Below are positions 6,219 to 13,208 of a DNA stretch of 21,558 bases, piece by piece; position 1 is the stretch's first letter, and each line of letters opens with the position of its first letter. The notes beneath the pieces are model-generated. The model made no database searches, was not told the DNA's origin, and worked only from the letters and a program-made list of their open reading frames with translations. Origin of the DNA: Oscillospiraceae bacterium (GTDB lineage Bacteria > Bacillota > Clostridia > Oscillospirales > Oscillospiraceae); contig JABLYK010000012.1 in NCBI GenBank assembly GCA_018265835.1, forward strand, positions 1 to 21,558. Reading direction: 5' to 3'. A program made the translations under genes and the position numbers.

Positions 6219-6878
6219 TTACACTTTTTTGACCACTTCGCCGGTGGACTTGAGGATGCTGCTTTCCGGGATGACGCCGCGCACGCAGGACACCGGATAG
6301 ATGTTCGAGTGACGGCCAACAACTGTACCGGGATTGAGCACGCTGTTGCAGCCGACCTCCACATAGTCGCCCAGAATCGCGCCGAACTTTTTACGGCCGG
6401 TCTCGATGTGCTCCGCCCCGTTTTTGACAACCACCAGGGTCTTGTCGCTCTTGACGTTCGAGGTGATGGAGCCTGCGCCCATATGGGCTTTATAGCCCAG
6501 AATGGAGTCTCCGACGTAGTTGAAATGCGGTGTCTGCACATTGTCGAACAGCACCACGTTTTTCAGCTCGCAGGAATTGCCCACAACCGCATGTTTACCG
6601 ACAATGGCGCTGCCGCGCACGAACGCGCAATGACGCAGCTCCGCGCCGTGGTCGATGATGCAGGGGCCCGCGATATACGCGCTGGCAAAGACCGTGGCGT
6701 CCTTCGCAATCCACACGTCCTCGCCCACCTGGTCATATTCGTCCTTCGGCAGTGTGGGGCCGAGCGTCAGGATGAAGTCCTTGATCTCCGCGAGCGCCTC
6801 CCACGGATAGGTCTTGCCCGCAAACAGCGGCGCCGCAATCGTCTTGCTCAGATCGAGCAGCTCTGTGACCGTCATCAT
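6219..6878 (-). CDS. Left-handed beta-helix acyltransferase, GlmU acetyltransferase-like (stand-alone)
   Basis: This is a 219-residue hexapeptide-repeat protein resembling the C-terminal acetyltransferase half of GlmU. Residues 1-50 form a helical lead-in. From about residue 52 there are [LIV]G-type hexapeptide turns (WIAKDATVFASAYIAGPCII). PHFNYVGDSILGYKAHMGAG (117-136) matches the GlmU segment that carries the catalytic His, here His118. No nucleotidyltransferase domain is present, although relatives are often labelled UDP-N-acetylglucosamine pyrophosphorylase. The start at 6878 overlaps the glmM stop as ATGA, behind GAAGG, so the two are translationally coupled. Since GlmM makes glucosamine-1-phosphate, the likely job is to acetylate it to N-acetylglucosamine-1-phosphate. 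That is inference from fold and position. Confidence 0.87.
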   Translation of the reverse strand: MMTVTELLDLSKTIAAPLFAGKTYPWEALAEIKDFILTLGPTLPKDEYDQVGEDVWIAKDATVFASAYIAGPCIIDHGAELRHCAFVRGSAIVGKHAVVGNSCELKNVVLFDNVQTPHFNYVGDSILGYKAHMGAGSITSNVKSDKTLVVVKNGAEHIETGRKKFGAILGDYVEVGCNSVLNPGTVVGRHSNIYPVSCVRGVIPESSILKSTGEVVKKV

Positions 6879-8227
6879 GCCTTCACCCGGATCAGATGAC
6901 CCGATTCCCGCATAGCGTCGATGACGCTGTTGACATTTTCCTCGCAAAGCTCGTGCGTGGAGGCCTCCACCATCACGCGCAGCAGCGGCTCTGTGCCGCT
7001 CTTGCGCAGGAGGATACGCCCCTCGTCGCCGAGCCGCTCGGTGACGGCCTGTGCCGCCGCCTGCACGGCAGGATCGCCAAGCGTCGCGTCCTTATCGTCC
7101 ACGACGACGTTCGTGAGCTGCTGCGGATAGATGTGCACCGGCGCGGCCAATGCGCCGAGCGTCTTTTTGCGGTCGAGCATGACCTGCATGACCTTGATGG
7201 CCGTGAGCAGTCCGTCGCCGGTGGTGGCGTACTTGCCAAAAATGATGTGGCCGGACTGTTCGCCGCCGATCAGGTGGCCGTTTGCGCGCATGTTCTCCGC
7301 CACGTACTTGTCGCCCACCGGCGTCTTTTCATAACCGATGCCGATGGCGTCGAGCGCCTTGTACAGGCCGAGGTTGGACATCACGGTCGTGACGACTTTG
7401 GTATCGTTCAGGCGCCCCTCCTGCAGCATATTCCGCGCACAGATGTAGAGGATCTTGTCCCCGTCCACGACGGAGCCGTTTTCGTCCACGGCGAGGCAGC
7501 GGTCTGCGTCGCCGTCAAAGGCAAAGCCAACGTCCAGTCCATGCAGGCGGACAAACTTCTGGAGGTTTTCGATGTGCGTGGAGCCAACGCCGTTGTTGAT
7601 ATTCGTGCCGTCCGGCTCGTTGCCAATGACATAAGTATCCGCGCCCAGCGCATCGAAGATATTTTTCGCCATCATCCAGGTGCTGCCGTTGGCACAGTCA
7701 AGTCCGACCTTCATCCCCTTGTACGAATGCGTGGACAGCGAGATCAGATACCCGATGTAGCGGTTGCGGCCGGCGGAATAATCCTTCGTACAGCCGATCT
7801 CCGCGCCCGTGGCGAACGGGATTTCAAACTCGCCGTCGAGATACCGCTCGATCTCCTCGATGACGTCCTCCTGCATTTTCTCGCCCGCGCTGTTGAGCAG
7901 CTTGATGCCGTTGTCGTGATAGGGGTTGTGGCTCGCGCTGATCATGACGCCGCAGTCAAAATCGTCCGACCGGACGATGTAGGAGACGCTGGGCGTCGTG
8001 GTGACATGCATCAGATACGCATCCGCACCCGACGCGGTCAGGCCCGCGGACAGGGCGTTTTCATACATGTAGCTCGAACGCCGGGTATCCTTGCCGATGA
8101 CGACGGAGCACTTGTGCTCCCGCCCGTAATACCAGCCGAGAAAGCGCCCGATGCGGTACGCGTGCTCGACCGTCAGGTCAACGTTGGCTTCCCCACGAAA
8201 GCCGTCAGTGCCAAAATATTTGGACAT
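6875..8227 (-). CDS. glmM: Phosphoglucosamine mutase
   Basis: GlmM interconverts glucosamine-6-phosphate and glucosamine-1-phosphate, a committed step to UDP-GlcNAc for peptidoglycan. It is 450 residues, full length. It begins MSKYFGTDGFRGEAN; the phosphoserine loop SASHNP is at 97-102 (Ser99); the metal-binding DGDADR is at 238-243; the sugar-binding GEQSGH is present; and the phosphate-binding RKSGTEP lies near the C-terminus. These features separate it from general phosphomannomutases, and the neighbours agree. GGAGG stands six bases before the ATG at 8227. The gene is third in an operon, 44 bases after the nagB-like stop, and its last codons overlap the acyltransferase start. Confidence 0.96.
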   Translation of the reverse strand: MSKYFGTDGFRGEANVDLTVEHAYRIGRFLGWYYGREHKCSVVIGKDTRRSSYMYENALSAGLTASGADAYLMHVTTTPSVSYIVRSDDFDCGVMISASHNPYHDNGIKLLNSAGEKMQEDVIEEIERYLDGEFEIPFATGAEIGCTKDYSAGRNRYIGYLISLSTHSYKGMKVGLDCANGSTWMMAKNIFDALGADTYVIGNEPDGTNINNGVGSTHIENLQKFVRLHGLDVGFAFDGDADRCLAVDENGSVVDGDKILYICARNMLQEGRLNDTKVVTTVMSNLGLYKALDAIGIGYEKTPVGDKYVAENMRANGHLIGGEQSGHIIFGKYATTGDGLLTAIKVMQVMLDRKKTLGALAAPVHIYPQQLTNVVVDDKDATLGDPAVQAAAQAVTERLGDEGRILLRKSGTEPLLRVMVEASTHELCEENVNSVIDAMRESGHLIRVKA

Positions 8228-8271
8228 GTTTTACCTCCGATTGTTCTCTCCGCCGGCGGCGGATAAAATCT

Positions 8272-8952
8272 TTACAGCATTGATGCTGCGTCGTGATCCA
8301 GATAGACCTCCACGTCCGTGTGGAGCTGCAAAAAGGATGCCGGGATGAACGATTCCGGCCGGCCCTCCAGCGTTTTCTGAACAATGCTCGCCTTGTCCTT
8401 GCCGGTTGCGACAAGCAGGATCGTCTTTGCGTCCAGAATCGTGCCGATACCCATTGTGACGCCCTGCTCCGGCGTTTGTTCCACGCCGCCGAACGCATCC
8501 GCGATCGCAGCGCGGGTCACGTCCGCAAGCTTGCTCACACCCGTGCGCGAGCCGAAGGCCGCCCCCGGTTCGTTGAACGCCACATGGCCGCGCTCGCCAA
8601 GGCCAAGCAGCACCAGATCCAGCCCGCCGGCCGCTTTGATCTCCGCATCGTAATCCGACTCCGGCTCCGGCGTATGCATCGCCGCGAACGGCGTTTTGTC
8701 ATAGAGCAGCGCCTGCATCACAGCGCGCTGCGACTGCGCACCCTGCGCCGCCTCGCCCACATACTCGCAGGCGTTGAACGCCGCGGCGCTTGCGAAGGAC
8801 ACGCCGCTCGCGGCGAGCGCATCAAACGCCGCCGCAGGAACGTCCACTGCTGTGAAGCCAAGCACGGCTTCCGGCTTTTGTGAAAGCAGCGATGCATACC
8901 GCTGCGCGAGCTTTGCGAAGATTTCTTCCTGTGTTCCAATGATGGTTTTCAT
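8272..8952 (-). CDS. nagB: Divergent NagB-family glucosamine-6-phosphate deaminase-like protein
   Basis: By family this is glucosamine-6-phosphate deaminase/isomerase (glucosamine-6-P to fructose-6-P plus ammonia). The 226-residue protein (start 8952, AGGAGG upstream) retains LDLVLLGLGERGHVAFNEPG (111-130), SR at 135-136, TMGIGTILDAKTILLVATGKDKA and a LQLH ending. Several catalytic positions differ from E. coli NagB: the phosphate loop (L-P-T-G-S-T-P) reads FTAVDVP (33-39), the general base Asp72 in FNMDEYVG is Cys62 (FNACEYVG), and Asp141 is Arg121. His123 and Glu128 are kept. It may therefore be a poor deaminase, have another substrate, or act as a regulator. It lies second in the operon, between dapF and glmM, where glucosamine-6-phosphate is the shared metabolite. 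Confidence 0.8.
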   Translation of the reverse strand: MKTIIGTQEEIFAKLAQRYASLLSQKPEAVLGFTAVDVPAAAFDALAASGVSFASAAAFNACEYVGEAAQGAQSQRAVMQALLYDKTPFAAMHTPEPESDYDAEIKAAGGLDLVLLGLGERGHVAFNEPGAAFGSRTGVSKLADVTRAAIADAFGGVEQTPEQGVTMGIGTILDAKTILLVATGKDKASIVQKTLEGRPESFIPASFLQLHTDVEVYLDHDAASML

Positions 8953-8990
8953 GTTGATTCCTCCTGTTTTCGTCAAAGCGGGTTGCTCCG

Positions 8991-9824
8991 TTACAGGGTA
9001 ACCTCACCGTCAAATACAAATGCTGCGGGGCCGGTCATATACAGCAGGTTCTCTTTCCGGTTCCATTCGATGTGCAGCGTGCCGCCGCGCAGCAGCACAT
9101 CCGCTTCGCTGCCGCACTTGCCGAGCAGCGCAGAGACGGCCAGCGCCGCCGTCGCCCCCGTGCCGCAGGCAAGCGTCTCGCCGCTGCCGCGCTCCCAGAC
9201 GCGCATCCGCAGCGTCCGGTGGTCGATCACCTGCACGAATTCCGCATTTACGCGCGCCGGAAACACCGGATGGTTCTCGAATGCCGGACCGATGCGCGGG
9301 AAATCCAGCGCGTCCGGATTGTCCACATAGGTCACACAATGCGGGTTGCCGACATTCACGGCAGAGACAAGCCACGTCTTGCCGCCCGCCTCGATCGGCT
9401 GGCGCAGGAATGTTGCCCCCGGAGCCGCGACCGGAATCGTCTGCGGATGAAAATCCGGCGCGCCCATGCACACGCGCACTGTTTGCACCGCGCCGTTTTC
9501 CACATTCAGCCACAGCGTTTTGACGCCGGCACGGGTTGCGATCGTGAGAACCGTTTTGTCCGTGAGGCCCCGGTCATAGACGTATTTCGCCACACAGCGG
9601 ATGGCGTTGCCGCACATATCCGAGCGCGAACCGTCCGCGTTATACATATCCATGTCAAAGTCCGCGCAGTCAGACGGGCTGATGAGTACAAGACCGTCCC
9701 CGCCGACGCCGAAATGCCGGTCAGAAAGACGGATCGCCGTGCATCCGGGGTCGGGCACGCGTTCTTCGAAGCAGTTGACATAGAGATAGTCGTTGCCGCA
9801 GCCCTGCATTTTTGTAAACTTCAT
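8991..9824 (-). CDS. dapF: Diaminopimelate epimerase
   Basis: DapF converts LL- to meso-diaminopimelate for lysine and for peptidoglycan cross-links. It is a cofactor-independent cytoplasmic enzyme. The 277-residue protein has the normal length and both catalytic cysteines: Cys71 in DMCGNAIRC and Cys220 in LACGTGATAA. KMQGCGNDY (5-13), GGDGLVLI (41-48), NADG and NVGNPHCV are also conserved. GGAGG lies six bases before the ATG at 9824. It is first in the dapF-nagB-glmM-acyltransferase operon and is transcribed divergently from the DUF421 gene across a 90-base gap. I saw no convincing promoter there. Confidence 0.96.
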   Translation of the reverse strand: MKFTKMQGCGNDYLYVNCFEERVPDPGCTAIRLSDRHFGVGGDGLVLISPSDCADFDMDMYNADGSRSDMCGNAIRCVAKYVYDRGLTDKTVLTIATRAGVKTLWLNVENGAVQTVRVCMGAPDFHPQTIPVAAPGATFLRQPIEAGGKTWLVSAVNVGNPHCVTYVDNPDALDFPRIGPAFENHPVFPARVNAEFVQVIDHRTLRMRVWERGSGETLACGTGATAALAVSALLGKCGSEADVLLRGGTLHIEWNRKENLLYMTGPAAFVFDGEVTL

Positions 9825-9914
9825 ACGCGACCTCCGTTTCGCCCCCCATTGCGCCGCATGATTCCGCTTTTTCGCGGGAAAGCTAAGTGCATTCGGAAAG
9901 GCAGGGATGTAACC

Positions 9915-10595
9915 TTGGCGATCATTCTGATCCGGACGTTGATTATTTTTACCGCGCTGGTGCTGGCCATGCGCCTGCTGGGAAAGCGGCAGCTTGGCGA
10001 AATGGAGCTCTCCGAGCTGGTGGTAGCCGTGCTCGTCGCCGACATTGCAGTCAATCCCCTACAGGACACCGATATGCCGCTGATCTATGGATTGGTTCCG
10101 CTTCTGGTGCTGTTTTGCTGCGAAATCATCATCTCCGGCCTGACGCTCAAAAGCATCCGGCTGCGGCAGCTTCTGTACGGCAAGCCCAGCCTGCTCATCG
10201 AAAAGGGGAAGATTGCGCAGCGCGAGATGACCAAAAACCGCTTCACGCTCGACGAGCTGACGCAGGAGCTGCGCAATCAGGGCATTCTGGACATCGCCAG
10301 CGTGGAATATGCCATTCTGGAGACGAACGGACAGCTCAACATTGTGCTCTACCCCGCCGAACAGCCCGTGACTGCAAAGCAGCTTCACCTGAATCCGGAC
10401 GACGACGGATATTTCTCCATCCTCATCAGCGACGGGCGGGTGCTTTCCAACAATTTGGCGCAAACAGGCCACGACATGCGCTGGCTCGAACGTGAGCTGA
10501 GGCAGCGGCATGCCGCCGGGCCGGAGGACGTCTATCTGATGATGGTCAACGACGCCGGGAGCATCTACTACACGGCAAAGGAGCGAAAGGCATGA
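9915..10595 (+). CDS. DUF421/YetF-family membrane protein
   Basis: This is a 226-residue protein of the YetF (DUF421) family, whose role is unknown. Three N-terminal membrane helices (about 2-20, 30-48 and 56-77) are followed by a cytoplasmic alpha/beta domain. Diagnostic segments are RLLGKRQLGEMELSELVVAV, the PLQD turn, GKPSLLIEKGKI and DIASVEYAILETNGQLNIVL. I prefer the TTG at 9915, behind AAGGCAGGGA. The in-frame ATG at 9858 has no ribosome site and would add about 19 charged residues before the first helix. Translation is coupled to the next gene through ATGA at 10592-10595. Confidence 0.87.
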   Translation: MAIILIRTLIIFTALVLAMRLLGKRQLGEMELSELVVAVLVADIAVNPLQDTDMPLIYGLVPLLVLFCCEIIISGLTLKSIRLRQLLYGKPSLLIEKGKIAQREMTKNRFTLDELTQELRNQGILDIASVEYAILETNGQLNIVLYPAEQPVTAKQLHLNPDDDGYFSILISDGRVLSNNLAQTGHDMRWLERELRQRHAAGPEDVYLMMVNDAGSIYYTAKERKA

Positions 10596-10969
10596 AAAAA
10601 GAGCTGGCCGCAGCCGCGCTGCTGCTGCTTCTGGCGGCGGCTGCGATCTGGAACGTCCGCTATCTGGACGCGCGCTGCGATTCGCTCGACAGCGCCGTCA
10701 CACAGGCGCAATCACAATACCTGTCCGGCAACGGAAGCGCCGCTGCACAGGCGCTCACCGACGCGCGCTGCGACTGGGACAGCATGGACCGCTATGCCCA
10801 CATCATGCTGCCGCACAGTGCCGTGGAGTCGGTGACCGAAACGTTCGACGCAGCAAAAGCCGCCCTCTCCGCCGGAGACCCAGCGGCGGAAGCGCAGCTT
10901 CTCCTGCTGCGCACCCACATCGCCAATCTCGGCGAGAGCGAGCGCGCCGCACTTGGGAACGTATTTTAA
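10592..10969 (+). CDS. DUF4363-family membrane-anchored protein
   Basis: This 125-residue protein has an N-terminal hydrophobic helix (LAAAALLLLLAAAAIWNV, about 5-22) that is a signal anchor, followed by an extracytoplasmic helical domain. Size, the anchor and position directly after DUF421 fit DUF4363, which in clostridia is commonly paired with DUF421. The molecular function is unknown. The start overlaps the DUF421 stop (ATGA), with GGAG about ten bases upstream. The stop codon overlaps that of the convergent nrdR gene within TTAA, so no terminator fits between them. Confidence 0.78.
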   Translation: MKKELAAAALLLLLAAAAIWNVRYLDARCDSLDSAVTQAQSQYLSGNGSAAAQALTDARCDWDSMDRYAHIMLPHSAVESVTETFDAAKAALSAGDPAAEAQLLLLRTHIANLGESERAALGNVF

Positions 10970-11424
10970 TCCCGGTTGTTCAGAAGCTTCGTCAGCTCCT
11001 GCATAAAGGTGTCAATGTCCTTGAACTGGCGATACACAGACGCAAAGCGGACGTAGGCGACCTCGTCCACCGATTTGAGACGCTTCATGACCATCTCGCC
11101 GACTTCCTCGGTTGTGATCTCGCGCTCCAGCGCGCTCTGCAGCTCCTGCTCGATCTCGTCCGCAATCTTCTCCAGCACCGGCAGCGGCACCTTTCGCTTA
11201 TCGCAGGCACGCACCATGCCGTTGATGAGCTTGCTCTTGTCGAACGACTGGCGGCTGCCGTCGCGCTTGATGACGACCAGCGGCAGGCTTTCAATGATCT
11301 CATATGTTGTGAACCGCTTCTGGCAGGCGAGACACTCGCGCCGGCGGCGGATCGTTGCGCCCTCCTCAGCCGGGCGGGAGTCGATGACCTTGCTCTCTGC
11401 AAAACCGCAAAACGGGCATTTCAT
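10966..11424 (-). CDS. nrdR: Transcriptional repressor NrdR
   Basis: NrdR is a nucleotide-sensing repressor of ribonucleotide reductase genes. The 152-residue protein has a zinc ribbon with Cys3, Cys6, Cys31 and Cys34 (MKCPFCG and CLAC). The linker RRRRECLACQKRFTTYE is typical. An ATP-cone occupies about 49-139, beginning VVIKRDGSRQSFDKSKLINGM. I chose the ATG at 11424 because MKCPFCG is the family's invariant start and GGAGG precedes it. The gene has its own promoter with an extended -10. No nrd gene lies in the window, so its targets are elsewhere. Confidence 0.97.
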   Translation of the reverse strand: MKCPFCGFAESKVIDSRPAEEGATIRRRRECLACQKRFTTYEIIESLPLVVIKRDGSRQSFDKSKLINGMVRACDKRKVPLPVLEKIADEIEQELQSALEREITTEEVGEMVMKRLKSVDEVAYVRFASVYRQFKDIDTFMQELTKLLNNRD

Positions 11425-11476
11425 AGGCTGCTTCCTCCAAACACAAACTGTAGCAGATATTGCATATTCGTGTTTT

Positions 11477-11485
11477 ATTATAGCA
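11477..11485 (-). promoter_or_regulatory. Extended -10 promoter of nrdR
   Basis: On the minus strand TGC-TATAAT (11485 to 11477) is a perfect extended -10 element. The -35 region (GTGCAA at 17 bases) is weak, as extended -10 promoters tolerate. It implies a 5' untranslated leader of roughly 45 bases. Confidence 0.65.
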
Positions 11486-11506
11486 CACACCACCCCCTAT
11501 TGCACG

Positions 11507-11550
11507 AAAAATTTGACCGCCTCCGGCAGGATTTCCCTCCCGGAAGCGGT
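11507..11550 (-). terminator. Intrinsic terminator of the comEC-holA-rnmV operon
   Basis: Eight bases after the rnmV stop on the minus strand, ACCGCTTCCGG pairs with CCGGAGGCGGT (11 bp with one G-T pair, 13-base loop), followed by CAAATTTTT. It lies just upstream of the nrdR promoter and insulates nrdR. Confidence 0.8.
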
Positions 11551-11558
11551 TTTGTACA

Positions 11559-12155
11559 TCATTCATCCGAATCCGCCGGCAATCGCTGCAAAAATTCGTC
11601 CCGGCTCATGAGGGCGTTGAGCGCTTCCAGCATTGCGTTCGCGCTCATACGCTCCGGCAGATTCAGCGCACGCAGAAGGTTTTTTCGTTTTTCTGCGCTG
11701 CCCGCGCCGCCGCTGAGCCCGGCTGCATAGAGATCCGCCTTGGTGATCTCTCCCGCCGTGCGGCAGGGCGTCTCCCCTTCCACGGTGGCGCCGGCGCGGC
11801 GCAGCGCTTCGATGAGCACCTCCGGGCGCATCCCCTCCACGCCGAGCTTCCCCTCCTTCGAGCGCGCTGCCTTGCGGCGCTCCTTGCCCGCAATGTCCGG
11901 AATGTAGGCGTGCTTCACGCGTGCCGGATCAATCGCGCCGCGCAAATAGCGGCGGATGACGAAGCCTGCGCCGTCGCTGTCAGTCAGCACAATCAGGCCG
12001 CGCTTTTCCGCGACGGCTCGCAGCAGCGCGAGCTGCTCCTTGTCGTTGAAAATGCCAAACCCAGCCGTCTCCAGAATTGGCGCGTCCACGACCTGGGACA
12101 GCGTGTTTTTGTCATACCGCCCTTCGACGATGATGGCTTCCCGAATTTTCAGCAT
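11559..12155 (-). CDS. rnmV: Ribonuclease M5
   Basis: RNase M5 performs the final maturation of 5S rRNA in Gram-positive bacteria. The 198-residue protein has an N-terminal TOPRIM domain with Glu11 (VEGRYD) and Asp59/Asp61 (TDSDGAG), and a C-terminal DUF4093-type region with GVEGMRPEVLIEAL and a LPERMSANAMLEALN helix. The length is normal. GGAGG lies six bases before the ATG at 12155, overlapping the end of holA (one base between stop and start), so this is the last gene of a coupled operon. The usual partner ksgA does not follow; a terminator does. Confidence 0.93.
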   Translation of the reverse strand: MLKIREAIIVEGRYDKNTLSQVVDAPILETAGFGIFNDKEQLALLRAVAEKRGLIVLTDSDGAGFVIRRYLRGAIDPARVKHAYIPDIAGKERRKAARSKEGKLGVEGMRPEVLIEALRRAGATVEGETPCRTAGEITKADLYAAGLSGGAGSAEKRKNLLRALNLPERMSANAMLEALNALMSRDEFLQRLPADSDE

Positions 12156-12156
12156 G

Positions 12157-13200
12157 TCACGCCTCCACTGCGATGCGCAGCAGCAGATCCTTGAGCAGCG
12201 CCGTATCGTCCGCGCCGGTGCTCTTCATGGCATAGTCCGTCTCCGCGCACTGACGCACCACGTCCTCGAGCGACGCCAGCGAAAACCGCCGCGCGGACTG
12301 CAGGAGCTTCGCCGCAATGAAATCATATCGGATGCCGCACACCTCGCAGACATATGCCGTGCCGAGGCCACTTTGCTGCGCGACCTTCCCTGCGTATAGC
12401 CTGCGCATCTGCTGCCCGATCACCGACAGGAGAAAGATCGGCGTGTTTGCCTTGTCCGCCAGCAGCTCCGCGAGGATGGCCATCGCGCCGTCGTTATCGC
12501 GCGCGGCAAGCCGGTCGGTCATCTCGAACACCACCGCCTCCGGCAGCTTGTGCGCCACAGCGTCGATGTCTGCGCGGCGCACTGTGTCGCCCGTGACATA
12601 GGCGGCGAGCTTGTCGATCTCTGGGATCATCTGGTTCATCAGGCCGCCGCTGATGAGGATGAGCTGCTGCGCATCTGCGGTGGCAATCTGCTTGCCATAG
12701 GCCGCAAAGCGCTTGCGCACCCATGTGACGAGCGCGTCGCTGCCCTGCGCGGTGAATTGCAGCACCTTGCCGTGCTTCTGGAATGCCTTTGTCACCTTCA
12801 GGCGTCCGTCCGGCTCGAACGCCGTGTCCATCACAAACACGAGCGTGCAATAGTCCGGAATGTCGCCCAAGATGGCGAGCAGCCGCTCCACATCGCCCTC
12901 ACGGCACTTGTTCGTGTCATACCCGCGCACCTCGATGAGCGTGCGCTCGGACAAAAACGGCACCGCATCCACCGCGTCCGCCAGCGCGTGCAGCTCCAGT
13001 GCCGCGCCGTCGAACCGGCGGTAGCTGAAGTCGTCCTCCCCGCCGGGCAGGCAGAACTGCTTGAGCTGGGTGAGATACGCCTCGCGCAAGTAATCCTCGC
13101 GCCCCCACAGCAGATAGAGCCGCTGCGGCCCCTGCTCGCGCAGCTCGCGGACAGCGGCATTGTAATTGAATGCTTTTTCCTGCTTTTTTGCTTTCGCCAT
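12157..13200 (-). CDS. holA: DNA polymerase III delta subunit
   Basis: HolA is the clamp-loader subunit that opens the sliding clamp. The 347-residue protein has the expected three-part layout: a RecA-like N-terminal domain with LYLLWGREDYLREAYLTQLK (28-47), a middle lid region with VFEMTDRLAARDNDGA, and a C-terminal collar with PIFLLSVIGQQMRRLY and DDTALLKDLLLRIA. I chose the ATG at 13200. AGGAG stands five bases upstream, inside the comEC stop region (TAGGAG), so translation is coupled. The rpsT gene often found beside holA is not here. Confidence 0.93.
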   Translation of the reverse strand: MAKAKKQEKAFNYNAAVRELREQGPQRLYLLWGREDYLREAYLTQLKQFCLPGGEDDFSYRRFDGAALELHALADAVDAVPFLSERTLIEVRGYDTNKCREGDVERLLAILGDIPDYCTLVFVMDTAFEPDGRLKVTKAFQKHGKVLQFTAQGSDALVTWVRKRFAAYGKQIATADAQQLILISGGLMNQMIPEIDKLAAYVTGDTVRRADIDAVAHKLPEAVVFEMTDRLAARDNDGAMAILAELLADKANTPIFLLSVIGQQMRRLYAGKVAQQSGLGTAYVCEVCGIRYDFIAAKLLQSARRFSLASLEDVVRQCAETDYAMKSTGADDTALLKDLLLRIAVEA

Positions 13201-13208
13201 AATGACTC

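Noticed and set aside
6896..8266. Plus-strand open frame of 456 codons opposite glmM
   Set aside because: It mirrors glmM codon use, has no ribosome site or recognisable domain, and glmM is certain.
9072..9914. Upstream extension of the DUF421 frame through dapF
   Set aside because: The first 280 or so residues are antisense dapF. The family homology begins only at the TTG at 9915, which has a ribosome site.
11440..11475. Possible NrdR box in the nrdR leader (ACAC...GTGT spaced repeats)
   Set aside because: The ACAC and GTGT halves are too far apart and the centre does not match the 16-base NrdR-box pattern.
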